From positions 156,115,349-156,179,348 of the forward strand of contig NC_081413.1 in the NCBI RefSeq assembly GCF_030272615.1: a stretch of 64,000 bases of DNA. The letters run 5' to 3'. Each line of letters starts with the position of its first letter. The stretch's first letter is position 1. Positions 45,661-58,505 of the stretch are shown one piece after another. This stretch comes from Cryptomeria japonica. Its lineage: Eukaryota > Streptophyta > Pinopsida > Cupressales > Cupressaceae. Made by a program: the position numbers and the translations under genes. The notes beneath the pieces were generated by a model. The model saw only the letters and a program-made list of their open reading frames with translations, was not told the origin of the DNA and ran no database searches.

Positions 45661-45985
45661 ATTGATGGAAATACAAATATCAATACCATTGATTGATGTG
45701 ATTGTGAATAGGAATCCTGGTTTACATTTTACCATGTACTCTCCTTGTCTTCATCTTGTCACTGGCTCTTCTCCCTTAATCGCATAGCTCTTCTCCCCGT
45801 TTAATAACAATACCAAATTGAAAGTAAAACATGCAATGTAAAACTTCACTGTTCAACATCAACAACCTGCAACTTGATGCTCCCCCTGTGGAATAACTCC
45901 ACTTCTACATCAATCTTGTTTTAAAATTCTGCAAGTAGCTCCAGGACTAATGTATTCTACATCATGCTCAATTGACCTTGTGAAG
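45661..45985 (-). other. Copia2 3' untranslated region
   Basis: Lies between the pol end and the polypurine tract. No domain is seen; it corresponds to Copia1 19965-20295. Confidence 0.65.
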
Positions 45986-46700
45986 GGGTACAACCCCTAG
46001 CTGACTTCTAAGATACTCAAAAGTAGTCTTAGGCAGAGGTTTAGTAAAGATATCTGCAAGTTTCTCCTTGGTAGAAACATGCTCCAAGATCACATCTTTA
46101 CTCTACACTTTTTCCCTCAAGAAATGATACTTCAATTCAATATGCTTGGTTTGTGCATGCGGGATAGGGTTCTTTGAAATATTTATGGCATTGGTATTGT
46201 CACATAAGATCTTAACAGGTTCTGTAAACTTCATCTTGAAACCTTCTAAAATGTGCCTCATCCAGATAGTCTAGGTATAATTCATATAAGTTGCAACATA
46301 CTCAGATTCAATAGTAGACTGTGAAATACAACTCTTCTTCTTGCTACTCCATGAAGCAAGTCTTCCTCCAAGAAAGAATGCTCCATCGGTTGTGCTTTTC
46401 CTATCATCAACATTACCTACCCAATCTACATCTGTGTACACATTCAAGTCAAAGTTTCTTTCATATGGATACCATAATCCATAGTCAATAGTACCTTTCA
46501 AATATCTAAATATCCTCTTGGTTGCTATCAAATATGTTTCCTTTAGATTCTTTTGAAATCTAGCAACTAGACCAACTGCATGAGCTATATCCAGTCTGAT
46601 GTGAACAACATAGTGCAATTTTCCAATCATTGACCGGTACTCCTTATCATCAATAGATGTGGCCTCATTTTCCTTAGATAGCTTACAACCTGTAACCATT
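45986..46700 (-). pseudogene. Copia2 RNase H and pol C-terminus
   Basis: On minus: HYVVHIRLDIAHAVGLVARF, RYLKGTIDYGLWYPYE, NVDDRKSTTDGAFFLGG, SQSTIESEY, then LADIFTKPLPKTTF. The frame 46699-46271 is open; a TAG near 46272 replaces Gln in the NYTQ phrase. Confidence 0.85.
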
Positions 46701-47460
46701 GGTGTCCCAACTCATTTACAGTCACTCATACCAAATGTCTTTAATACTTCCTTCACATACTTAGACCGTGTAATGAAAATACCACTCTTCATTTGCTGTA
46801 TTTGCAAACCTATGAAAAAATTTATCTCTCCAACTAGAGACATTTAAAACTCACTTTTCATTTCATTTGAAAAGTCGTTGCTCATGTCATCATTCCCTCC
46901 AAATATGATATCATCCACAAACACTTCACTAACCAATATCTTATCTCCTTCAGATTTGAGATATATGTTGCTATCTTCACTGGTTCTCTGAAAACCTATC
47001 TTCATCGGGTGTGAATGAAGCCTTTCAGACCATTCTCTCGATGCTTGCTTTAATCCATATAATTATTTATGCAACTTACATACCATATCTTTCTCATCAG
47101 TCAGAGCATAACCATCTGGCTACTCAATGTATACTTCTTCTTCCAGTATTCCATTCAAAAATATTGACTTTACATCGATCTGGTATACTTCGAATCCCTT
47201 GTGTGCTGCAAATGCAAGTGAAGTTCTGACACCTTCCAGTCCAGTGATTGGTGCAAAAGTCTCACCATAATCTTCTCCTTTTTCTTGTGCATAACCTTTA
47301 AAAACCAATCTAGCTTTGTTGTGAACTACAACACCATCTTCATTCAGCTTGTTCCTGAAAACCCACTTAGTACCTATCACATTGTTTTTTACCGGTCATG
47401 GTACTAGGGTCCATGTGTTATTCTTCTCAATTTATTCAAGCTTCTCCTCCATAGCTTTAA
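46701..47460 (-). pseudogene. Copia2 reverse transcriptase
   Basis: [44 protein letters not shown] and FVDDIIFGG (near 46910) are recognisable. The EEE phrase contains one more Glu than Copia1. The frame breaks after 47120 and again near 46715. Confidence 0.85.
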
Positions 47461-48840
47461 CCCAATGATCATCTCCAAATGCTTCCTTAGCAGTTCTAGG
47501 CTCAATAGTAGAGATCATGCAAGAATTATCTCTGATTCTTCTTCTGGTTAACACTCCAGCATTCTTATCTCCAATAATCTTCTTAGGATTGTAATTGAGT
47601 CTCACATACCTTGGAATAACATGATCATTATCTTCAGGTTCTTCTTCATTATTCTCATCATCTTCTTCTGAATCTATCTATTCCGGTTGAATTGGTACAA
47701 CAACATTCTCTTTACCGGTTTCAGGTTTCACAGGTTCTGTTTTCAAAAATAAAATGCAAGGATCTTCATCCTTTTTCTCCACATTGGTTTCCTCTGAGAC
47801 TTCAGGATACTCATCCACTCAAACATCAGCACTCTCAATGATTCTCTGTGTCCGATTGTGATAACATTTGTAGGCCTTACTCTTGGTGGAATAACCAAGA
47901 AATATACCTTCATCACTTTTAGCCTCAAACTTGCTAACATAGTCACCTCTCTTAATAAAATATTTTCTGCCAAATATCTTGAAATAACTAACATTAGGTG
48001 ATCTACCATACCAGTATTCATAAGGAGTCTTGTCCTTACCTCTTTTTACCAAAATCTTGTTCATAGTGTAGACAATTATGCTGACAGCTTCTCTACAGAA
48101 AGTTTTTGCTACACCTCCTTGTATCAACATCGTCCTAGCAGCTTCAACAACTGACAAGTTGTTTCTCTCTATGATACCATTATGTTGTGGTGTCCTCGGT
48201 GCAGAAAGATTTCATTTGATACCATTCTCTTCACAATATCTAGTGAATTCTTCAGAAGTGAATTCTCCACCTTGATCAGTCCCCAGACACTTTATCTTCT
48301 TACCACTCTCCTTTTCAGTTAAGGCCCTAAATGCCTTGAACTTACCAAATGCCTTTGTTTTATCCTTCATGAATGTGACCCACATCATTCTTGAGTAATC
48401 ATCAGTGAAGATCATGAAATATCTACCACCTTGAATACTTTTTGTCCTTATTGGTCTACAGAGGTCTGTATGAACTAAATCTAACAGATGTTCTGCTGAA
48501 AAATATTTTCTCTTGAAAGTTGAGGATGTCATCTTTCCCAACTGCATTAACTAGTTTGTCCAACTGAGGCAAACCTCTCATTGTCTTTGACCTACTCACT
48601 TTAACAATGTTATCAAAATTTATATGACAAAATATCCTATGCCAAAGCCAACTATCAGCTACTTTAGCAATTAAATAGTTGCTGACTTTAGGATTCAGGT
48701 GAAACAAGCTGCCTTTAGTCTGCTTGTCGGTTGCAATCAATTCACCTTTTCTCCCATAGATTTTGCACATACCATTTTTAAACTCCAATGGATATCCTTT
48801 GTCATTGAGTTGAGCAACACTCAAAAGATTGTACTTTAGA
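47461..48840 (-). pseudogene. Copia2 integrase
   Basis: HINFDNIVKVSRSKTMRG (zinc region, 48620), FTDDYSRMMWVTF (first Asp, 48405), LGTDQGGEFTSEEF (second Asp, 48280), the Glu-bearing ERNN stretch near 48165, then YGRSPNVSYFKIFGRKYF and FLGYSTKSKAYKCYH. Two overlapping frames near 48500 show a frameshift. An acidic linker near 47650-47700 precedes RT. Confidence 0.85.
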
Positions 48841-49100
48841 CCTTCAACCTAGTAGACATCATCTGCACTGATCTTTCCATTAAGAGAAATAGTTCCCTTA
48901 CCTTTAACCATGCAGGGTGAGTCATTACCAAATCTTACAACTCCGCCATGAAATTCCTTCAAAGAAATAAATTTGCTCCAGTCACCGGTCATGTGATGCG
49001 AACAACCACTATCAATGATCCAATCATCAAAATTATCCATTCGTGAAACTAAAGCCTTCTGATCAAATGTTTCCTCTTTAATGGCTACAAACACAATGTA
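48841..49100 (-). pseudogene. Copia2 protease region
   Basis: WIIDSGCSHHMTGDWSKF (near 49020-48970) is the protease motif with Asp intact. A TAG near 48851 replaces the Trp of the family's VYWV phrase. Confidence 0.8.
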
Positions 49101-50090
49101 TTCATTAGCATCACCATCAAATTCATCATCAGTGATAACACCATCAACTACAATAAGACAATCTATTTTGCCTTTTCCCTTGTACTTCTTGAATTTCTCT
49201 CACTTGTGCTCATTATCACTATTAGGACAGTTAGCAACTATGTGTCCAATCTTGTTGCATGCAAAATATTTCAAAGGTAATTTACCTCTATATTTACCGA
49301 TACCTCTGGGCAACCGCTTGGCCAACAATGCTTCAAGCTCAACCAAACTGTCTTCATCATCAGTTTCTTTGCTAGATCTAGATTCATATGACTGACATCT
49401 CTACGTTTCCTCATAGATGGGTTAGAAATAGAAGCTCTAAATGTTGTTCATATTTTTTAATACTACCATCATAACCATTTAATTCAAAAGCAGTAAGCTT
49501 ACCAATGATGGAGTCAAGGGTTACCTTAGTTTTGTCAATAGATTTAAACTCCTAAATGGATGCAACTCGAATAGCGTAGACTGGTAGTTGAGTTCTCAAT
49601 ACCTTACTAACCACTGTGGCATCTTCCACTTTACCACCAGCACTCTTGATCTCACCAACTATCTCTTTTATCCTCTAACCATATCATTGGTTATTCTCAC
49701 CTTCATCCATCCGCATGTCATCAAACTTTCCTCTAAGACTCTCTTCCTTGGAAATCTTTACATTTTCATCACTTCTATAAATCTCTTCAAGTTTCTTCCA
49801 TACCTCATATGCAGTCTCCAGACCATGGACATCTACATACTATGCATCAAACAAAGAACTGATAATAGCCTCCAGTGCTTGATTGTTTTCTTGTTGCTCT
49901 TTCTTCTGATCATCAGTCATAATCCCACTAGGTGCAACATATTAAGTATTAACATGTTCCCAATATTGATTTCCAAGACTTGATATAAATTTTCATTCTA
50001 TCACTCCATATCCTATAGTTCTCTCTATTAAACTTCAGACCTTCCTTCTTCATCATGTTCTACAAGATCTTTACCTCAAGTTGTTAGGCT
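49101..50090 (-). pseudogene. Copia2 gag (degenerate)
   Basis: The zinc knuckle near 49270-49225 reads YFACNKIGHIVANC: the first Cys is Tyr. Upstream, LEALLAKRLPRGIGKYRGKL matches Copia1, and the gag core follows to about 50040 with stops. Confidence 0.8.
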
Positions 50091-50112
50091 TAGACCTTAG
50101 AGGACCTGAGAA

Positions 50113-50126
50113 GCTCTGATACCAAT
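50113..50126 (-). other. Copia2 primer-binding site (tRNA-iMet type)
   Basis: On minus, TTGGTATCAGAGC follows the 5' LTR end, an exact match to the consensus. Confidence 0.9.
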
Positions 50127-51524
50127 TGATGGTATGATGTAAGAACAAGGATCTGGTCAACTACTAAGAGGGGGGGTTGAATCAGTAGATAGAAAAACTG
50201 ATAAACTTCACCAATCTCAAAATCAAACTCTCAAAGTAAACATAGAACTATCAATGAAATATCATTGTCAAGATAAAAATTGTCAAGTTTAAACCGGTTG
50301 ACTATTACAACAAATAAACAATAAACAACTTGTAACTCACAAACATCCAAATACTTTTACTGACATAAGTAAAACTTCATTTCATGTTGCTGTCGGTTAT
50401 CATGACTTATCAAAGTGGATTAAGTAGTTAAGAAAATCGACCATAAAAAACATAACCACAAAAACATTCACCACTTGACTAAATATTTTAGACGTGGAAA
50501 CCTAAATGGGAAAAACCATGGTGAGATGAGACTCACAAGATAACTATCCGAACTCTTCTGAAGTTCGCCCTGTTAGGAGCCAAGCCTGTTAAAGCTTTTT
50601 TTTTAAGTCCTGTTAGGGACCACCTAGTTAAGGGATTGACTATAATGCCTTGTCAGAAGCAATACCCTGTGAGGAGTAACCTTTGTAAAGGATTTAGAAT
50701 CCAAGCTAATGGACCACCTTGTTAGAGGATTTGAATAACACCAAGCTTGTTAGAGCTTACCTAGTTAGGGGATTTCAATGTACTGTAATTGTTAGAAAAC
50801 AACAGGAGTTTGTTGATCTGTTTGAATAGCACTACACTTGCTTGTTCAGATCATTTTAATGCTCCTATCGGCCTTTACTCAAACTACAGATACATCATCC
50901 AATTCGGAAACCACACACTCAACTAAAACTTTGCCAACTCTAAAAATAAACAACTCATCGACCTTATAAACAAATTAACTAGGTCAGTAACACAACAAAA
51001 ACCTAATTCACATAGAGATTACAAACAAGTCGGTTCAAGTATGACCGTTGGATTACATAACAATCTCTACACATCATTCAAGAAAGCCTCGACCGCTCCT
51101 TGACCATCGCTTCATCGAACTTAGTAACTCATCACATACTTTGCATTACATGAAATATACTTTCTCATTCCCAAGACAAAAACTGTTACCTCGACGCGCC
51201 AAAAACACTTTGAAAATCTCTTCATACAATATGCATATGTGTCATAATCATTACCACTCATCATCAGATCATAAACCAATATAACCAATTCACCAGACTT
51301 AATCGGTTAGGGTTTATCGAAACGATAGGTAGGGTTTACTGGTTCAACTCTCCAATACTTAGCAAGACTGATTCACTCCACAAACTTACCTACCGGTTAC
51401 AGTTTCCTTTCACTAGCTCTTTCTACCAGTTACAAAACAACATTACAACAATATCATTACCAGTTAATTGACATCAATGACAACATAACATATCATTAAT
51501 GCAATCTTCATGTAAATTCCATCA
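50127..51524 (-). repeat. Copia2 5' LTR (1398 bp)
   Basis: Aligns to 36419-36631 plus 44447-45645. On minus it starts TGATGGAATTTACATG (the other copy has TGTTGG) and ends before the primer site. The near-palindrome lies at 50493-50520. Confidence 0.92.
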
Positions 51525-51900
51525 CTCATAAGTTGTTTTATTGTAGATATATGGTATTTGGGTTTGTTGGTATGATGGGGTGTTTGCAAATTTGGGGTGT
51601 TTGCAAATTTGGTGTTTGAGAAAAAATGGGTCAAATGGATTTTATGGATTTGCATTTAAATGATGGTTTTGGGGGAGAGCTTGCAAAAAATATTTCTTAA
51701 GAAAAAACAATACTCACCATTAGATCTAGGTAGGTTGAGCGATAAATTTTTATATTAAACTCAACCCATTTTGGAGAAGTTGAAAAAATGCAAAAAAAAA
51801 ATAGTTGGACAACTCGATGTCAAATCTGTTCCAATTTGTGGAAATTAAAAAAAAAAATTCTTGTCCAAAATAAATCCTACAAAATAAAATAAAATAAAAT
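51525..51900. other. Flank of Copia2 with small tandem repeats
   Basis: The right TSD CTCAT (51525-51529) opens it. GGGGTGTTTGCAAATTT is repeated at 51577-51612 (18-bp period) and an AAAAT run lies at 51881-51900. The DNA continues what was cut at 36413. No gene is seen. Confidence 0.55.
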
Positions 51901-52700
51901 GTCAAGGGTTCATGCTTTAGAAAGTTTACTAGGAAAAAAAAATTGAATAATTCACTATCTTTCAAGTGTTCTATCAAATCATGAGTTGTTTTCCCCACTA
52001 AAATAAGATCATCTATGCATAGAAGCAACTTTATTATATAACTAGTCAAGTGCACCCTTTCCCTCCCCCCCTCCACCACCAAACCTATCTATCCATTCCT
52101 CTAATTTGTTGATTTATATCCCAAATAATGTCAAAGATAAAGGGCAGCCCTATTTAACCTCAATGTCACTTCCAAAACATTTGGATAACCCTTGCTTCGT
52201 TAGAATTTTGGCCCAAACTTGGTCACACAACCTATGGACAACAACTCTATATTATTTTAGAATTTTCAATTCCATAATTTTCTTCTAGGTACCATGTAAA
52301 AACCTTTCTTGAAATCCACAAAGCAATAAATTCCCTTACCTAACCATTTATCCCAAACCTTCTCATCAAGTGGTTGAGTGTAATCCAATGGTCAATTGTA
52401 GAATGTTTTGGCCTAAATCCCACTTGACCTTTCACCCTCTTTCTCTCCTTTTCAACCCAAATAATGATTCAACTTTCTATTGTTCTCCCAAAAAGTTTAC
52501 CAAAAAGAGGATTCATCATAATAGTGAGGTAATTTGAAGGGTTGTTGATATCGCTTCTTTTGAGGAAATGGATGACAACAATAGATGTCCAATTTGTTGG
52601 ACACCCATTTTGAATGATCCCATTAAATATTATTTTGATGTGTGGTGTGAGGACTTTCAATCCCCATTTTAAGTATTGTTGTAGACCATCTATGTCTCAT
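51900..52700 (-). pseudogene. LINE (non-LTR retrotransposon) reverse transcriptase fragment
   Basis: On minus in order: GCPTNWTSIVVIHFLKR and NNPSNYLTIMMNPLFGKLF (52660-52470), FVDFKKGFYMVPR (motif A, about 52325-52290), GCPLSLTLFGI (motif B, about 52148-52115) and LLLCIDDLILVG (motif C, family YADD, about 52040-52005). Frames differ between motifs and a TAG at 52152-52150 replaces the Gln before GCPLS. Spacing fits an RT domain. Endonuclease and ends were not seen. Confidence 0.75.
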
Positions 52701-53920
52701 GCTTTACCCACTGCAAGCTTTTTAATTCCACCAAATAATGATGTCGGCGTTTCTAAAAGTCATAAATATGGTTTTTAAAAATTGGAAATTTGAAAAATAT
52801 GAACCTTTATTAATGACCCCACAAAAAAGTCTTTTAAAAACCTTTACTTTAAAACCATGCACATCCACTTTATTAACATTTGGAAACTATGACAATTAAA
52901 TGAAATTCAAAAAGATGATAAGCTCCATGTTATGAAATTTTAAATTTTTGAAAAATAAATGGATTTTTTTAATTTTGAGTGGGGTCCACTAGAAATTGTT
53001 TATATAAGTAAACTAGTTTTTTCAAATGAGCATAATTTTCACTTCGAATGTCAAATTTTGGATTTCTTATACTCATTGGAAAGTTGATTCTGAGTACTAC
53101 ATAGTAGTATAGGTTTGGTTTTTTTTGGTTTTTTTTCTATTTTGACATGTTTTTAGGGCCTAGAATTTAGATGTTCTCCTTTACATGGTTTTGGTCGTAA
53201 CTTTTGTACACGAAATCATATCTTTTATTTCAAATTGGTGTTGTAGAGCATGTTTTGTCTACTACACAATGGTGCTATTGTTTTATTAGTTTGAAGAGTA
53301 TGAAGAGTTGTGTACTTATTTGATCACACTTGTAGGTGCCTATGATTTGAGGTGTGATTGTGTGAGCATTTGGATAAGTTAAGAGGCGAAACCTTGAGGA
53401 AGTACATTTTCTTATGAGATATTTATGATGCTACAACTGATTATCATATTGTGTGCTCCATGGTACAGGTTTGCATGTGTTTTTCAAAGTAGGACTTTGA
53501 TGGTGACAAGTACACATGTTGTCTTTAGTTTGAGGACATGGTTGAACATGGTTTGAGACTAGGAGTCTTGTGTGGGTGATAATTAGATGTAGGTACATCA
53601 TTGGTGATGATTATGGTGTCATGTTTATGTGGGTATACTTTTTGCATTGACACAACATAATCATGATTGTGGTGATTTGGTTTGATGTTAGGTGGTTGTT
53701 GATTATCTCCTAGATGCTTATTTGGTTACTTGACTATGGTACTTGGTTGTGGACATGTTAGAAAATTTAGATAGAATGTTGATTTGATGTTTAAATCATG
53801 TCGTATAATGTCCCTATTTATAATTGTCAATTTTTAAAGTCAAAGATACATTACTACCTAGTACATTACATTAATTTGGAGTAGATAATTAAAGTTGAGC
53901 ATAATTCAACTTAATTATCG
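52701..53920. other. AT-rich region, no gene seen
   Basis: Nothing was recognised on either strand. Part may be the 5' end of the LINE relic or an old LTR. Confidence 0.4.
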
Positions 53921-54098
53921 AACACACACTAGATGCCGAGAGGGGGGCGAGTGAATAAGCATAAATTAAAATTCTGGACTGCAAACTTATGTTATCCAAT
54001 TTAATTCTAGATATGTATATAAAAAAAGAGCATCATAAATCACCCACATGAGAACACCAATATTTTATATGTGGAAAACCCAAACTGGTAAAAACCAT
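53921..54098 (-). repeat. Old copia-type LTR relic, part 1
   Basis: GAGAGGGGGGCGAGTGAATA (53939) and GTGGAAAACCCAAACTGGTA (54071) correspond to the LTR layout of Copia2. The relic is cut at ACCAT by the solo LTR and continues at 58101. Confidence 0.55.
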
Positions 54099-57000
54099 TG
54101 TAATGCCCTGCTAGGAACCCCAAAGGAATAACCACAACTAAGGGTGGAATAATTTTATTTTTTTTAAGTATAAATCACATTAAGTGCATTAATTACTACA
54201 TTGCACAATAATAACACAAGTAGAAGACTTACACCAGAATTCCTTAAAGGGTTACCAACGAAGGATAAAACTTAAATTTAAATACCACAATTTTGTTTAA
54301 TCCAATTAACCAACAATTACTCAAAGAACATAATAAGCCATATGCAGTAACAGATACACCACTAAAAGATTGAAAGGATACAATATAATTTCTCTTCAAT
54401 AAAGTATTTTCAATAATCATAAAGAAAGCAGATAAATAAAATCCAAAACTCAGGATTACATTGATCCTCCAATACATGGCTTCCAATATACATATTGAGT
54501 TTACAACTTAACCAAATACAAGGTTACATAAGTTCATTGATACAAATGACAACATAGGTCTCCAAAGAATAATAATCTCCAACATGAGATAGAGCAAGAC
54601 TCACAAACCACAGGAACACCTGCGAAGCCAATCCTCGCATGAAGGTATGAACAAGAACATCTTATGGGAAGTGGCACTACCACCCGACCATGTGATCCCA
54701 AACTGGAATCACCCCACTATGCTAGGAGATAGAAGAGGACCCTCAAGCAAGAAAAATCATGACATGATCGACATAATACTACAACTCCATGATAGTACAA
54801 TACGACTCCACAATATTCTAAGTGACTCAACATCACAATACACAAGTGACTCGACATCACAATACACAAGTGAACCTAAAGAGAGAGTGTCATCGCATAT
54901 CTTATGATGGTTACCATGGCAGGCCTCCATAGGTCCCGGCCCCCATCCTGGGTTATCCTGGTAACTTTTCCCAAACCTCCCGCTCCATCTAAGTCTCATG
55001 CGGACCATACCAACCCTTCATGAAGACAAGGTGGTCGGTTTTCCATTCTAGGCCTTCCCACTACATCTTGAGCCTATATGAGCACTCGACCATGTGCGGG
55101 GTACAATATCTTATATAATATTATAACTACCACCCCCTAATCAATTATTAGGTTATCACTTATTAACTGACTTTCGAGGGGTTATCCCGCCATCCACTTC
55201 AGGTGCGGCCCCCACTCAAAATATACTCTCTCAAAGGACACTAAACAAACATGGTCACTCCACGAGGACCCAATGGAAAAGAAGATAGCCATAACACCAC
55301 TATCCAAAACAAGTGGTCAAAACAAGGACATACTGACTCTTGGTTAACCATAAGGACAACACACTACATGGTTAAGACAACGAGGTCATCATATATCACT
55401 TGATCAAAAGGTGCCAAATACGCCACAATAGGACGACTGAACCATAGATGAGAAACAACCACGAATAATACTTTTTGCAAGGAAAGCTAATTCCACTAAG
55501 TCCGCACTCAGACAATCTTTGAGAAAATCAGCATCATAAACACTTGCAAATACCATTGATTGAAATTTAAATAACAACACCCTTTATTTAATGCATCATT
55601 TAGATACGACATTCAATTGTATAAAATTTCCAATTCAATATTCCAACATCAAACAAAATCCATAATAAATATTCAACCAAATAGAAATATGAATCATAAT
55701 AACACATAATCAATTTCCAAAAGCACATCCAAATTTATCAATTTGAATTAATAACTCAAGCCTTGATTTCAATAAATAAATTTATTAAATCAATATAAAA
55801 ATCACTTTATAACTACCATTAAAATTTAACATTAAATCTATCCTTAAATTTCATAGCGTTTAATAAAATAAATTAATGGCATGTTAAATCGTACTATGAA
55901 GGGTAAACGACACGCGATGGAACCAAGCCCCTACCCGCGGGTAGTGTTGTTGCTGATGGCAGCAGACACTTCCTGCCGGTAGTGTTGCTGCCGATAGCAA
56001 CAAACACTACCCGTCGGTAGTGCTTCTTCCATTGGTAGTAGGCACTACCACCGGTAGTGTTGCTACCGTCGGTAGCAATCACTGCCGACTGGTAGTACTG
56101 CTACCGACCGATAGCAGTCCTACCGACCGGTAGTGCTTCTACCCACGTAGCATGCACTACCGACCGGTAGTGTTGCAACCCATGTAGCAGTCACTACTGA
56201 TAGGTAGTGGTACTACCGTGGTAGCAAGCAACTATCATCCCTCATGGTGGGATTATCCCGCCACGTGGGTTAGGTTAGATTAATTTATAATAACTATCAT
56301 TTTTTATTTCTTCTAAATCAATTTAATATAAAATCAATTCATCCCCTGTTCATTGCACGGGCGCATACACAGTGCCAAAATCCAAATTAAGAAAGGATAT
56401 TCATTAATAAGGTAAAAGGTGAATTAATAATACACAAGAGCCCCAATAATATAAGGATTTTGGGCAACAATAGAAGAATTTAAAAGATAGGAGAAGGATT
56501 ATGATAAATTTCTTCACTTCCATTACACAGGAAGAATTCCTTGCATCTTGCAAGAGGCAAATACCCAATTTTTGCCAACATAAGCCCCAAATCTTAGGCA
56601 AATAGAAACTAGAAAACACACACCAAACTAATTCTATTCCTTTCTATACCAAATAGAAGAGATAATTTACTAACTTGATTTTGCAAGAACAAATAACAAA
56701 CAACAAATGGAAAGATGAATCATTTCTTTTCAACATACACCCATTTGATATGAATTGAACAAAATCATCAATAACAGACACTCTTTCTTTCATTCCAATC
56801 ATTCAACAAGAATTTACATTTTTCCAACACACAGGAAGCAACTAAAACATTCTAAATTAAATTGCAAAACAAGAAGATATTATCCAACCTTCAAGCAAAC
56901 CAAGAAGCAATTTGATGGAAGAATCCCAATCTTGCAAACCAAATCCAACTCCAGCTCCTCTTCCAAAATGGTTTTCCAAATTTCTCATTCAAAATTTTGC

Positions 57001-58095
57001 CTCCTCTTTTCGTGAATTTCCAAGAATATATGGGAAAAATATATTTCAACCTAAAATTTCTAGGTTAAATTTTTTTCCAACCAATCAGATTAAACTATTT
57101 AAAAAGTAAAAGCAATCAAATTTACCTTTGTCCATAAAAAAAAAATTCCAATAAAATAAATTACAAAAGTCAAATGGAAAGGAAAAAGGGAAAAGCTTTT
57201 ATTTTTATTTTATTTTCTATTTCCATAATACTTTCTTTCAACATAATCATTCCACATTTAAATGGTAGGGAAAATACTTATTTCTTTTCACAATGTAATA
57301 ATGCAACTTTAACACAATAAAATAAGTCATTTTATCCATTTAATTCTAGTAATCATTTATTTAATTAAATCAATAATCTCAAGAGCACAATAATTAACTA
57401 ATTACGCCAACACAAAAATAGCATCATCCACTCATTTAAATAACCATTTAAATAAATGAAAACACGCAAAATGAGGAATGCTCAAATGATGACTCACAAG
57501 ACGAAACACTAAAGCACTCTGACTCGCATACCAGTCAAACGGAAAAGATAACCGACTGACAATACTCACATGAGTGTAACTGCGGGTCAAGCTAGGGTCC
57601 AACAACTATCTCCTCCACTCCCATCAGACAAATAAGGCATGCTCAGACCTGTGAAACCAGGTGGAGTCGATACCCCATACCTTCCCTATACTTATACCCA
57701 CAATGTCCTACACCAAAGAACCACACGTACATATAGACAAATATATAAATAGACATGACATACACATCGATGAAGAAGAATCGTGATGTTCCCTGTCTCA
57801 CCGGAGTGAGTGAAGGAAAATCATCCCCTCGCATCTCATACACTTGCAAACATGCAACATATAAATAACGCATCACACATATAAGGTAAAAGTGTCAGTC
57901 CATGATAATGATCCACAAAATAACATTAATCATAGGCACTGAGATACTGCATAAAAGCATACACCACAAATCCAGATAAAGCATGAAATACCATCACATA
58001 AAGTCTGAATCATGTATAACAATAATGTTCCACTAAAAATTCAACTGAAGTCAAACATAAGTACAAAAAGAGTCTAATCGAGGAGGGGTACTACA
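54099..58095 (-). mobile_element. Gypsy5: 4.0-kb solo LTR of the Gypsy2/Gypsy3 kind
   Basis: On minus it starts TGTAGTACCCCTCC, as Gypsy3's LTR does, and ends GGCATTACA, as Gypsy2's does. The TSD ACCAT is perfect (54094-54098 and 58096-58100). A block near 57640-57670 matches, inverted, the AACTCCACCTGG...TTCACAG block of Gypsy2's LTR. No interior remains, so it arose by LTR-LTR recombination. Confidence 0.85.
55920..56240. repeat. Array of GGTAGT/ACTACC hairpin repeats in Gypsy5
   Basis: GGTAGTG(T/C)TGCTACC-like units and their complements alternate for about 320 bases, e.g. ACTACCGACCGGTAGTG near 56157-56173, an almost perfect palindrome. CpG is frequent. The array occupies an internal LTR position comparable to the different array in Gypsy2. 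Confidence 0.85.
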
Positions 58096-58100
58096 ACCAT

Positions 58101-58505
58101 GGTGAGTGTTAACTCACAAGATAATCCACTATATATAGAAATGATTACAAAAGAAAGATCTCACTGCTCTAGACTTTCAAACCAAGTCATATTGCTCATG
58201 GCACAAGATACAAAAGAGTAATTGCAAACCTCAAGCTAACTACAAGGCAAGATATAGATTTATAACTTTCAAGAAAAGAACTATATGAATAAAATCGTCT
58301 TCATATGCTGATTACAGTCACTATTAAAGCACAATCTCTGAACTTACTAAAATATTCGAATCACCAAATCTTTTAGATTACTACATCTACATTCACTAAT
58401 ACTTTTGCAATGTAACAATTACAACACAAATCACATCAATATCCTTGCATTAAGTTGCACATACTCACTATTGAATCCACTTCACTCACATCTCACACAT
58501 GTATA
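58101..58505 (-). repeat. Old copia-type LTR relic, part 2
   Basis: GGTGAGTGTTAACTCACAAGATAATC continues the phrase cut at 54098, by comparison with GGTGAGATGAGACTCACAAG in Copia2's LTR. The right limit is uncertain. Confidence 0.5.

Larger units (their letters stand above)
36419..51524 (-). mobile_element. Copia2: Ty1/copia retrotransposon, 3' LTR split by E4
   Basis: On minus: 5' LTR 51524-50127, primer site, gag, protease, integrase, RT, RNase H, polypurine tract, 3' LTR (45645-44447 and 36631-36419). A perfect 5-bp TSD CTCAT flanks it. Protein phrases such as NVDDRKSTT and HINFDNIVK match Copia1 closely but the LTRs differ, so it is a sister family. Stops and lost cysteines show it is dead. 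Confidence 0.92.

Noticed and set aside
55920-56240. CRISPR-like array
   Set aside because: Units are irregular, self-complementary and without uniform spacers; the setting is a plant LTR.
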